A stretch of DNA of 64,000 bases from Opitutaceae bacterium (GTDB lineage: Bacteria; Verrucomicrobiota; Verrucomicrobiia; Opitutales; Opitutaceae). A program made the translations under genes and the position numbers. The stretch is taken from positions 31,303-95,302 of the forward strand of contig JADJZJ010000026.1 of NCBI GenBank assembly GCA_016715765.1, written 5' to 3'. Below are positions 1 to 7,244 of this stretch, piece after piece (position 1 is the first letter of the stretch; every line of letters starts with the position of its first letter). The notes beneath the pieces are model-generated. The model saw nothing but the letters and a program-made list of their open reading frames with translations. It did no database searches and had not been told where the DNA came from.

Positions 1-191
1 TAGACCTTGGCGGACTTGCCGGCGGCATCGAGCGCCCGGCGCAGCATCACGGCCAGCGAGGTGCCCATCTTGCCGCCCACGCCCAGCACCATGAAGTCGC
101 CGTCCAGCGCCCGCACCGCCTCGATGGCGCCGGGCGTCGGCTCGGAAAGCAGGGTTTCAATCTCGTGATCGGTGAGTGGAGTTTTGGCCAT
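1..191 (-). CDS. NAD-dependent epimerase/dehydratase family protein (N-terminal part only)
   Basis: The minus-strand frame opens at an ATG at 189-191 and runs off the left edge, so only about 63 N-terminal residues are visible. After a short lead (MAKTPLTDHEIETLLSEPTP) comes GDFMVLGVGGKMGTSLAVML, a beta strand plus glycine-rich turn (GxGGKMG) typical of the Rossmann NAD(P) site of extended short-chain dehydrogenases acting on nucleotide or free sugars. It lies downstream of the TetR gene on the same strand but has its own 207-bp upstream region containing a spaced palindrome. Substrate cannot be deduced from this fragment. Confidence 0.7.
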   Translation of the reverse strand, partial: MAKTPLTDHEIETLLSEPTPGAIEAVRALDGDFMVLGVGGKMGTSLAVMLRRALDAAGKSAKV

Positions 192-278
192 GGGAAAGGG
201 ACGATGGACGGACGTGACCCGCCGTACAAGGCCGGGGGTGGCGGTATCCAACAGCGCGAAAGGGGCAGGTCAAACCTC

Positions 279-298
279 AAGTAACCTTTTAGTTACTT
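279..298. promoter_or_regulatory. Spaced palindrome, candidate operator upstream of the epimerase
   Basis: AAGTAAC-CTTTTA-GTTACTT is a perfect 7+7 inverted repeat with a 6-bp spacer, AT-rich in a GC-rich background. It lies 88 bp upstream of the epimerase start. On the minus strand a TTGACC (revcomp of 268-273) follows directly and could be a -35 element, though no convincing -10 is seen. The size and symmetry suit a dimeric TetR-type regulator, and a TetR gene is adjacent. Binding is inferred, not shown. Confidence 0.4.
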
Positions 299-398
299 TA
301 CGCTCGCTTCCCCTCCGGCCGGGCTCCACGTTACGGGCGCAATGGCGGCTTGCACGGCATCCCTCCCCCATCGATCCGGTCACCCGGCGGACCGGCCG

Positions 399-1037
399 TC
401 AGTCCCGGGCCTTGATGCCGTCGAGCAGCAGCCGCGTGACATGCCGGATGCCCGCCTCGCGCACGGCCTCCGAGCCGAGGTCCAGCCGCAGGGACTGCGA
501 CAGGGTGTAGCGGTTCGAGCTGTAGATGAGGCAGAGGCCGATGAGGCTGATCAGCAGGTAACGCGCATCCATGTCCGCGCGGATGCGGCCCGCGGCGATG
601 CCGTCGCGCAGCAGCCGGCTGAGGGCGGTGAGCATCGGGTCCTTGCTGAGCCGGAAGTCCGCCTTCGCCAGCCCCGCGCCGTCGTTGAGGTTTTCCCAGA
701 GCAGGAGGCGCACGAAATCCGGATGGTCGCGCAGGAAGTTGAAGTACGTGCGCACGATCTCCGCGGTGAGCGCGTCGAAGTCCGTGCGGTGCGAGAGCGT
801 GTCGATCTCCACCAGTTCCAGGGAACGGTAGGCCTCCGCCAGCACGGCGTGGTAGAGCCGCTCCTTGTCGCCGAAGTAGTGGTAGACCATCCGCTTGTTC
901 ACCGCCGCCGCCGTCACGATCTCGTCCACCGTCGTGCCGTAATAGCCGGCGCGCGCAAAGCAGGTCATCGCCGCGCGCAGCAGCCGGTCGCGGGCCGGCA
1001 GGATTTTCCGGGAAGGCTTGGCGGGGACTTTGGGCAT
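399..1037 (-). CDS. TetR/AcrR family transcriptional regulator
   Basis: This 212-residue protein has the length and layout of a TetR repressor. An N-terminal helix-turn-helix spans about residues 14-62, with the recognition segment VNKRMVYHYF at 46-55 followed by GDKERLY, the typical end of the TetR DNA-binding domain. The rest is a helical ligand-binding and dimerisation domain of unspecified inducer. It is transcribed away from the amidohydrolase gene at 1117 with 79 bp between the starts, and lies upstream of the epimerase on the same strand, so it could control either side. The palindrome at 279-298 is a candidate site. Confidence 0.9.
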   Translation of the reverse strand: MPKVPAKPSRKILPARDRLLRAAMTCFARAGYYGTTVDEIVTAAAVNKRMVYHYFGDKERLYHAVLAEAYRSLELVEIDTLSHRTDFDALTAEIVRTYFNFLRDHPDFVRLLLWENLNDGAGLAKADFRLSKDPMLTALSRLLRDGIAAGRIRADMDARYLLISLIGLCLIYSSNRYTLSQSLRLDLGSEAVREAGIRHVTRLLLDGIKARD

Positions 1038-1116
1038 CGCCCCTCCTCGCTAGGCGGATTCCCGGCGCTTGTCACTATGTTCTCCCAACGCTAGCCTTTA
1101 ACTCCCCTCCTCCATC

Positions 1117-1899
1117 ATGCGTATCATCGACGTCCATACCCATCCGGTTTTCCGCGGGCTCAGCCTGTTCGGCAAACCCACCAGCCTCAACCGCGTCATC
1201 GCCCACGGCCGCCGCCACAACATCGTGCACATGATCGTGCTCGGCGACGTGCTGCTCTACGGCGCCACGCCGAACGCGGAGCAGCTGCGCAAGATCAACA
1301 ACGACACCATCAGGGTGGTGAAGGCGCGGCCCGACTACTTCACGGGCTTCATCTACCTGAACCCGCTGCTGGGCGAGCGTGCCAACATGGCCGAGGCCGA
1401 GCGCTGCCTGGCCGTCCCGGGCTTCCGCGGCATCAAGCTTGAGATCGCCAACAACTCCTCCCACCCCGCCATGCGGCATGTGGCCAAGGTGGCCCGCACC
1501 TTCAACCTCCCCGTGCTGCAGCACAGCTGGAGCACCACGAACATCAAGGACCGCCAGCACCAGAGCGACCCGGCCGACACGGCCCTCTTCGCCCGGCGCA
1601 ACCCCGACGTGAAGGTCATCATGGCCCACCTCACCGGCATCGGCTTCCGCGGCGTGCTGGAGGCCAAGGGCCTGCCCAACCTCTACATCGACACGTCCGG
1701 AGGCTACCCCGAGGAGTACCTGATCGAGTTCGCCGCGGAGCACATCGGCGCCGACCACGTCCTCTACGGCTCCGACCTCCCCATCCGCGAGAACAGCTGC
1801 ACGATCGGCCGCATCCTCGACACCAAGCTCTCCGCCGCCGACAAGCAGAAGATGCTCTTCGGCAACACCGCCCGCCTGCTCAATCTCAACCTCAACTGA
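1117..1899 (+). CDS. Amidohydrolase family protein (amidohydrolase_2 type, metal ligands present)
   Basis: 260 residues, TIM-barrel metal-dependent hydrolase of the amidohydrolase_2 class. The HxH metal motif is present in DVHTHP (His7, His9), with His136 in LQHSW, His171 in IMAHLTG and Asp220 in LYGSDLP, so the catalytic metal site looks intact. Relatives hydrolyse or decarboxylate small organic acids and lactones; the substrate here is unknown. It opens a plus-strand block, 125 bp ahead of a second amidohydrolase-fold gene, with a repeat hairpin between them. ATG at 1117 gives the natural start directly before the first beta strand. Confidence 0.85.
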   Translation: MRIIDVHTHPVFRGLSLFGKPTSLNRVIAHGRRHNIVHMIVLGDVLLYGATPNAEQLRKINNDTIRVVKARPDYFTGFIYLNPLLGERANMAEAERCLAVPGFRGIKLEIANNSSHPAMRHVAKVARTFNLPVLQHSWSTTNIKDRQHQSDPADTALFARRNPDVKVIMAHLTGIGFRGVLEAKGLPNLYIDTSGGYPEEYLIEFAAEHIGADHVLYGSDLPIRENSCTIGRILDTKLSAADKQKMLFGNTARLLNLNLN

Positions 1900-1910
1900 G
1901 TCCCCACTTT

Positions 1911-1991
1911 GTCATTCTGAGCCAAGCGAAGAAACCAGTTCCGCCCCGCCCGCGGACATCGCCCTGGATTCTTCGCTCCGCTCAGAATGAC
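1911..1991. repeat. Inverted repeat with GTCATTCTGAGC ends
   Basis: Arms at 1911-1933 and 1969-1991 are imperfect inverse copies (GTCATTCTGAGC ... GCTCAGAATGAC) with a 35-bp spacer. A single arm recurs at 14237-14248. It fills the gap between the two amidohydrolase genes and may act as a transcript stabiliser or attenuator. Confidence 0.75.
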
Positions 1992-2024
1992 AGAATAAAC
2001 CAAAAGTCCCTCCACTTTACCGCC

Positions 2025-2783
2025 GTGCAACTCATCGATACCAACGTCAACCTCGGCCCGTGGCCGTTCACCCCTGTCCCGGACCGCACCGGTCCCGAGC
2101 TCGCCGCGCACCTTGCCGCCAGCGGCGTCCGGCGCGCCCTCGTCTCGCACCTGGGCGCCGTCTTCCAACCGGAACCGATGGTCACCAACCGGAAGCTCTT
2201 CGCCGCCGTGAAAAAGACAGCCGGCCTGCTCCCGGTGCCAGTCATCAATCCCGCGCTCGCCAACTGGCGCGAGCAGCTCGCGGAGTGCCTGGCCGCCGGC
2301 CCGATTCGCGCAGTGAAGATCTTCCCGAACTACCACAACTATTCCCTCGGCGCGCGGAAGCTCGATGCGTTCATGGCCGCCATCGCCGACGCCGGGCTGC
2401 GCCTGATCGTCAACGTCCGCCTCGAGGACGAGCGCCACAAATACTTCGCCCTGCGCATCAAGGGTGTGCCGGTGAAGCAGATGGACGCGTTTCTCGCGCG
2501 CAATCCGAAGCACCACGTCCTGTTCTCGGGCATCTACAAGGGCGAGATCGATAAACTCGCGCCCAAGTACAAAAACTTCTCGGCCGAGATCGCCTTCTGC
2601 GAGATCACCAACGTCCTCGAGGTCATGCTGCGGACCTTCCCCGCCCGCCGGCTCATGCTGGGGACCTGCACCCCCCTGCTCTCGACCCGCGGCAATGTCG
2701 ACAAGCTGCGCTGCGCCCACATCCCCGCTGGAGCCAAGGCGCTGATCGGCGCGGACAATGCCCGGCGTTTCTTCAAACTCTGA
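2025..2783 (+). CDS. Amidohydrolase-fold protein lacking metal ligands
   Basis: 252 residues, colinear with the preceding amidohydrolase but degenerate at the active site. The first strand reads LIDTNVNLGPWPF, so HxH has become NxN (residues 7 and 9). The strand that carries LQH in the neighbour reads IVNVRL, the AH of strand 5 is replaced by SG, and GSD at the barrel end is GTC (213-215). It starts at GTG 2025 and ends 13 bp before the aminotransferase gene, so the two are probably co-transcribed. It may be a non-catalytic partner of the upstream enzyme or use different chemistry. Fold is fairly sure, activity unknown. Confidence 0.7.
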   Translation: MQLIDTNVNLGPWPFTPVPDRTGPELAAHLAASGVRRALVSHLGAVFQPEPMVTNRKLFAAVKKTAGLLPVPVINPALANWREQLAECLAAGPIRAVKIFPNYHNYSLGARKLDAFMAAIADAGLRLIVNVRLEDERHKYFALRIKGVPVKQMDAFLARNPKHHVLFSGIYKGEIDKLAPKYKNFSAEIAFCEITNVLEVMLRTFPARRLMLGTCTPLLSTRGNVDKLRCAHIPAGAKALIGADNARRFFKL

Positions 2784-2796
2784 TCCCCGTACCACC

Positions 2797-4026
2797 ATGA
2801 GCACCACGTCCACTCCCCCGCCCGTCCTCTCCCCGATCGTTGACGAACCCGTGCCGCAGCCCGTGCGCTGGGGCGACGCCGAACTCGAGCGCCTCGCCGC
2901 CATGGTGAAGCAGCCGTCGTTGTTCTACTACAACGGGCCCCAGACCAACGCGCTGCTCACGGACTTCCGGAAGCATTACCCGTTCAAGAACCTGTTCCCC
3001 TGCTCCTCCGGCACCGCCTCCCTGCACATCGCCGTCGGCGCCCTCCGGCTCCGCCCGGGCGAGGAAGTCATCGTCTCGCCCATCACCGACATGGGCTCGG
3101 TCATCGGCGTCCTCTACCAGCAGGGCGTGCCCGTCTTCGCCGACCTCGATCCGCGCACCTACAACATGGACCCGGGCTCGATCCGCCGCGTCATCACCCC
3201 GAAGACCCGGGCCATCATGGCCATCCATCTCGCGGGCAATCCCTGCGACATGACCGCGATCCTCGCCATCGCGAAGGAGCACAACCTCGCGGTGATCGAG
3301 GACTGCGCGCAGTCCTGGGGCTCCCGCCACCAGGGCACGCCGGTCGGCCTGATGGGTGACTTTGGCTGCTATTCGTTCAACGACTTCAAGCACATCGCCT
3401 GCGGCGACGGCGGCATCGTGGGCACGAACTCCGAGCGTTATGGCGCCGGCCTCTCCAAGTGGGGTGACAAGTGCTACGACCGCGCCGGCGGCACGCGCGA
3501 CCCCGAGGAACTCGCGCCCAACTACCGCATGAGCGAGCCGCAGTCCGCCGTGTGCGTCGCGCAGCTCGGCAAGCTCGACGACATCGTCGCCCGCCGCAAC
3601 CGCGCGGGTTCGCTGCTCACCTCGCTCCTGCAGGACCTCCCCGGCGTGCTCCCGCCCGTCACGCGCGAGGGCAACTATCACAGCTACTGGTTCTATTTCA
3701 TGCGCATCGACCCGGCCGTGCTGAAATGCACCCGCGCCGAGTTCGTGGCCGAGCTCCGCGCCCAGGGCGTGGCGGCCAACGCCGGCTACATCCCGATGCC
3801 GGTCTATCGCTACAAGGTATTCCAAAATCACAATTTCTTCGGCGGCGCGTGGCCGGTCCGCGATTGCGGCCTCACCACCATGGATTACCGCCAGGTCAGC
3901 TGCCCCGTCGCCGCGGCGATCCTGGAGGACGGCATCACCATGCCGCTCAACCAGGCGATGAGCGACCGCTACATCGAGAAGGTCGGCCGCGCCATCCGCA
4001 CGGTCGCCGAGCGCCTGGCGAAGTAG
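2797..4026 (+). CDS. DegT/DnrJ/EryC1/StrS family PLP-dependent aminotransferase
   Basis: 409 residues from the ATG at 2797; an in-frame upstream GTG-type start at 2758 would overlap the previous gene and is less likely. Fold-type I aminotransferase of the sugar aminotransferase family: CSSGTASLHIAVGAL binds the PLP phosphate, EDCAQSWG supplies the Asp (about residue 169) facing the pyridine nitrogen, and SFNDFKHIACGDGG carries the Schiff-base lysine (about Lys198). Members transaminate keto-sugars, usually nucleotide-linked, with Glu or Gln as amino donor. The stop codon TAG lies inside a GTAGGGC repeat head. Confidence 0.88.
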   Translation: MSTTSTPPPVLSPIVDEPVPQPVRWGDAELERLAAMVKQPSLFYYNGPQTNALLTDFRKHYPFKNLFPCSSGTASLHIAVGALRLRPGEEVIVSPITDMGSVIGVLYQQGVPVFADLDPRTYNMDPGSIRRVITPKTRAIMAIHLAGNPCDMTAILAIAKEHNLAVIEDCAQSWGSRHQGTPVGLMGDFGCYSFNDFKHIACGDGGIVGTNSERYGAGLSKWGDKCYDRAGGTRDPEELAPNYRMSEPQSAVCVAQLGKLDDIVARRNRAGSLLTSLLQDLPGVLPPVTREGNYHSYWFYFMRIDPAVLKCTRAEFVAELRAQGVAANAGYIPMPVYRYKVFQNHNFFGGAWPVRDCGLTTMDYRQVSCPVAAAILEDGITMPLNQAMSDRYIEKVGRAIRTVAERLAK

Positions 4027-4047
4027 GGCGCAGCTTCGCTGATTAAT

Positions 4048-4267
4048 GTAGGGCGGGGATTCCGATCCCCGCCTTTTTCATTTCGCTCCAGAATCCCATC
4101 TTACTCTTTCTCTTTATCGTTCTCTTTCTCCTGCCTTGGAAAGGCCCAAACCGGAGAAAGATAAAGAGAAAGAGGAAAGAGAAAGATTGGAATTCAGCGT
4201 GGGGTCGAAGGCGGGGATCCTCCTTCGCCAAGGCTATGAAGGCGGGGATCGGAATCCCCGCCCTACA
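4048..4267. repeat. Intergenic repeat cluster: GTAGGGC palindromes around a CTTTCTC inverted repeat
   Basis: This 312-bp gap holds no gene. A palindrome beginning GTAGGGCGGGGATTCCGATC spans 4048-4073 and its inverse copy ends at about 4266. Between them is an AG/CT-rich inverted repeat with arms near 4104-4130 and 4153-4186. The right palindrome is split by a 30-bp insertion that contains CTCCTTCGCC and duplicates GAAGGCGGGGATC (4208-4220 and 4238-4250). The arrangement is concentric, as if elements had inserted into one another. Confidence 0.8.
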
Positions 4268-4338
4268 TCTGCCCCCTCCCGCCCGCGGCTTGCCAGCGCT
4301 CCGCGCGCCGGCATCTTCAGCCCCCGCCCCTCCCCACC

Positions 4339-5133
4339 ATGAGCCGCATCATCAAACCCACGCCCGAAATCCTCGCCCAGTTTCACCGCGACGGATTTCT
4401 TGTCCTCCCCGGCCTGCTTTCACCCGACGAGGTCACCACCTGCCGCACCGCGCTGGAACGCGTCTTCTCCCGGCACAGTCCGGAGGCCGACATTTATCAC
4501 ATGCAGGAAATCTGGCGGCCCAAGCTCTTCGAGCATGGCCCGGAATTCGACAGCCTCATCGATCATCCCGGCATCGCCGAATTCATCGACGCGGTCCTGG
4601 GCGAGGATTGCCACCTCATCGCCCACACCGGCCTGCGCACCTCGCCGGGCAAGACGATCACCTTCTGGCATCTCGACGACGCCTGCCGCTTTCCCATCCC
4701 GGAAGGCGTGACACTCGATCCGCGCATCCCGATGCCGGTGTACACGATCAACATGAATTACTATCTCTGCGACGTGGACGAGGCGCTCGGGCCGACGCAG
4801 TTCATCCCCGGCAGCCACCGGGCCGGCCGCTCACCGCGCGAGTCGGACAACGACGCCCACGGCAATCCCACCTATGAAGGCCGCACCCTCGTGAATTCCT
4901 GCGGACCCGCCGGCACCCTCGTGTTGTGGAACGACCAGACCTGGCACCGGGGCGGACCGAATGTATCCGACGGCCGCATCCGCTGGGTCATCCAGACGCC
5001 TTTCGCCCGCCGGTGGGTCGCCCAGCGTTTCTGGCCGTTTGTCAATTACCACATGCCCGAGGAGGTCATCGCCCGCGCCACACCGCGCCGCAAACGCCTG
5101 CTCGGTTTTCACGGCATCGGGGCTTACGGTTGA
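4339..5133 (+). CDS. Phytanoyl-CoA dioxygenase (PhyH) family protein
   Basis: 264 residues, Fe(II)/2-oxoglutarate-dependent oxygenase of the PhyH family. The 2-His-1-carboxylate triad is visible: HLDD in TFWHLDD (His111, Asp113) and His203 in QTWHRGG, followed by an arginine (213 or 215) that would bind 2-oxoglutarate. FIPGSHRAG (155-163) is the usual PhyH turn. Members hydroxylate aliphatic carbons of many small molecules, so no substrate is assigned. The GNAT gene begins 5 bp after its stop, indicating one transcript. A second PhyH protein is encoded at 46019. Confidence 0.88.
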   Translation: MSRIIKPTPEILAQFHRDGFLVLPGLLSPDEVTTCRTALERVFSRHSPEADIYHMQEIWRPKLFEHGPEFDSLIDHPGIAEFIDAVLGEDCHLIAHTGLRTSPGKTITFWHLDDACRFPIPEGVTLDPRIPMPVYTINMNYYLCDVDEALGPTQFIPGSHRAGRSPRESDNDAHGNPTYEGRTLVNSCGPAGTLVLWNDQTWHRGGPNVSDGRIRWVIQTPFARRWVAQRFWPFVNYHMPEEVIARATPRRKRLLGFHGIGAYG

Positions 5134-5138
5134 GGCCC

Positions 5139-5633
5139 ATGCAACTGATCGTTCCAACCCTCGCGGAACTCCGCGCCAGCATCACGAACGGGGCGGCTGT
5201 GTGGCGCAGTCCCGGCCGGGATTGCGATGACGACGCCTTGCCGCCCGTGCCGGTGATGCAGCGGTCGGTCGACTTCATGCTGGCCCATCCGGCCACCGCG
5301 TCATGGTTCGCTCCGCGGCTCTTCTGGGTGGAAGCGGCCGGCGCCATCGTCGGTTCGGGTGGATTCAAGAATGCGATGGATGACATTCTCGGCGTTGAGA
5401 TCGGCTACGGCATCGCCGCCCGGCACCAGCGGCAAGGTTACGCCACGACGGGCTTGCGCCTGATGGTGGCAGAGGCCTTCACGTTGTCCGCCACGCCGCA
5501 CGTGTTCGCCACCGTCCGCCCCGACAACCTCGCCTCGCAGCGCGTGCTGGCCAAGTGCGGCTTCATCCGCGAAGGCGAGGCCCTCGATCCCGACGACGGT
5601 CTGGTTTGGCGCATGGTACTGACGCGCCGTTGA
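5139..5633 (+). CDS. GNAT family N-acetyltransferase
   Basis: 164 residues. VEIGYGIAARHQRQGYATTG is the acetyl-CoA pyrophosphate-binding motif A of the RimJ/RimL-like GNAT family (R/Q-x-x-G-x-G/A pattern), followed by RPDNLASQRVLAKCGFIREG, the typical NxxSxxVLxKxGF motif B. Members acetylate amino groups of proteins or small molecules, including amino sugars. Coupled to the upstream PhyH gene by a 5-bp gap. Acetylation of an amine formed by a nearby DegT aminotransferase is a plausible but unproven role. Confidence 0.85.
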   Translation: MQLIVPTLAELRASITNGAAVWRSPGRDCDDDALPPVPVMQRSVDFMLAHPATASWFAPRLFWVEAAGAIVGSGGFKNAMDDILGVEIGYGIAARHQRQGYATTGLRLMVAEAFTLSATPHVFATVRPDNLASQRVLAKCGFIREGEALDPDDGLVWRMVLTRR

Positions 5634-5637
5634 TTTC

Positions 5638-5724
5638 GTAGCGCGGTGCTTCAGCCCGCGCTCAGCCCGCTACACCGTATTTTGACTTTCCGAACCAGTG
5701 CCGGCTGAAGACCGGCACTACTAC
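5638..5724. repeat. Two GTAG-headed palindromes between convergent genes
   Basis: 5638-5673 begins GTAGCGCGGTGC and ends in GCTAC. 5697-5724 (AGTGCCGG ... CCGGCACTAC) is a hairpin whose minus-strand head GTAG contains the TAG stop of the aminotransferase gene at 5721-5723. Together they fill the convergent gap and are well placed to act as a bidirectional terminator. Confidence 0.7.
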
Positions 5725-6959
5725 CCGCAGACTTCGCCGTGCACCGCGATGATGCAGTCGGCCATGTAGTCGGCATCCTCCGTGGTGTAGAGCGCCCCGA
5801 TGGGCAGCGCGAGGAATCGGCTGGTCAGATCCTCGGTGCGCGGGAAATCCTCGGCCCGGTAACCCGGCGCGGGCCAGGGCTTGATGTCGCGGAACGGCGA
5901 CAGCGCCGGATGATGCGCGAGGCCGGTCTTCACGTAGTCGCGGTTGTATTGCGGATAGGTGCCGGTGCGGGCGCCGCAGTTGACGTTGCGCGCATCGAGC
6001 TTTTCCCGGAACGGCGCCACGTGCGCGGGGTTCTTCAGGAACAGGTAGAGTTCGAAACCGAAGGCGCCCGCCGGGTCCGGGATCTGGCGGAGCGTGAGTC
6101 CCTGGAGCCCCTGGAGCCGGGCCACGACCCGCTGATGCAGGTCATGGCAGTGCTGCCACATGCCCTCCACCTTGCGCAACTGCGCCAGCGCCATGGCGCC
6201 GGCCAGTTCGGAGAGGCGGTACTGCCCGCCGACAAAGGCCGGTTCGTGCGCCGGCACGATGGCCGCGTGCTGGGGCCGGTAGTTGCCGAGATCGCTCAGG
6301 CGCACCGCCCGCTCGTAGAGACGCTGGTCGCGCGTCGTCACCATGCCGCCCTCGCCGCTGGTCGCGACCTTGTTGTACTGGAAACTGAAGGTGGCGATGT
6401 CGCCCCAGGTGCCGATCTGCCGGCCGCGATAGCGCGTGCCCAGGGACTGCGCGCAGTCCTCCAGCACGTAGATGCCGCGGCGGTGGGCCTCGAGCACGAT
6501 GCGGTCCATGTCCGCCGCCACGCCCTGATAATGGACGATCAGCACCGCCCGCGTGCGCGGCGTGGCCAGCCGGATGAGCTCGGCGGGGTCCAGGTTGAGC
6601 GACTCGTCAATCTCCGCCAGCACGGGCTTCGCCCCCACGCGCACGATGGCGGTGAAGCAGGCCACCCAGCTCCAGGCCGTGAGGATCACCTCGTCGCCGG
6701 GGCCGATGCCCATCGCCGCCATCGCCACCTCGAGCGCGCCGGTGCCGCTGCTCACGCCGAGGGCGTAGTCGGTGCCGATGTATTCCCGGAACTCCTTTTC
6801 CAGCTGCACCACCATGGGCGGCGTCGGCTTGAAGGTCGCGCCATAGTAGCGGAAGGGCTCCTTGCGGCGGAGCACATCAAGGACGAGGGCCTCCTCCTCG
6901 GCGCCGATGACAGCGGCGCCCAGGCCGGGCGTGGGACGGGGACGGAGTGCAGCGGACAT
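5721..6959 (-). CDS. DegT/DnrJ/EryC1/StrS family PLP-dependent aminotransferase (second)
   Basis: 412 residues from the ATG at 6957-6959; the open frame extends further upstream but that part is not protein-like. PLP-binding features are complete: GVSSGTGALEVAMAAM near 68, EDCAQSLGTRY with Asp168, and FSFQYNKVATSGEGG with Lys197 as the Schiff-base lysine. It is only distantly similar to the DegT protein at 2797 and lies on the opposite strand, divergent from the first beta-propeller gene. Likely makes an amino sugar or aminocyclitol; substrate unknown. The stop codon is part of a GTAG repeat head. Confidence 0.88.
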   Translation of the reverse strand: MSAALRPRPTPGLGAAVIGAEEEALVLDVLRRKEPFRYYGATFKPTPPMVVQLEKEFREYIGTDYALGVSSGTGALEVAMAAMGIGPGDEVILTAWSWVACFTAIVRVGAKPVLAEIDESLNLDPAELIRLATPRTRAVLIVHYQGVAADMDRIVLEAHRRGIYVLEDCAQSLGTRYRGRQIGTWGDIATFSFQYNKVATSGEGGMVTTRDQRLYERAVRLSDLGNYRPQHAAIVPAHEPAFVGGQYRLSELAGAMALAQLRKVEGMWQHCHDLHQRVVARLQGLQGLTLRQIPDPAGAFGFELYLFLKNPAHVAPFREKLDARNVNCGARTGTYPQYNRDYVKTGLAHHPALSPFRDIKPWPAPGYRAEDFPRTEDLTSRFLALPIGALYTTEDADYMADCIIAVHGEVCG

Positions 6960-7244
6960 TGCCACGGATTTTTCCGGAATCCCCTCCTGCTCGCAAGTGC
7001 GCAGTGATGAATAATAGCTCCTACCAGAAGGAAATCCCGTTGCCGCCGGGGACGGAACCACCAATTCATTGCACCGGAGGAAGCAGCGGCAAAGGAGATG
7101 GTGATTTCCGCCTCTGTTCCCTCTGCGCCCTCCTGTAAAAATGCCCGGTCCATCTTCGCGTTCGATTGTGCCCCTTCGCGGTTGAATCCCCCCATCCCCG
7201 TGCGCCTCCCCCTCGCCTTCCTCTTCCTTTCGCTCCCCTTCAGC

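Noticed and set aside
4043..4231. Open frames rich in Lys/Arg/Glu in the gap after the first aminotransferase
   Set aside because: They translate an AG/CT-rich inverted repeat, giving KEKEERE-type strings.
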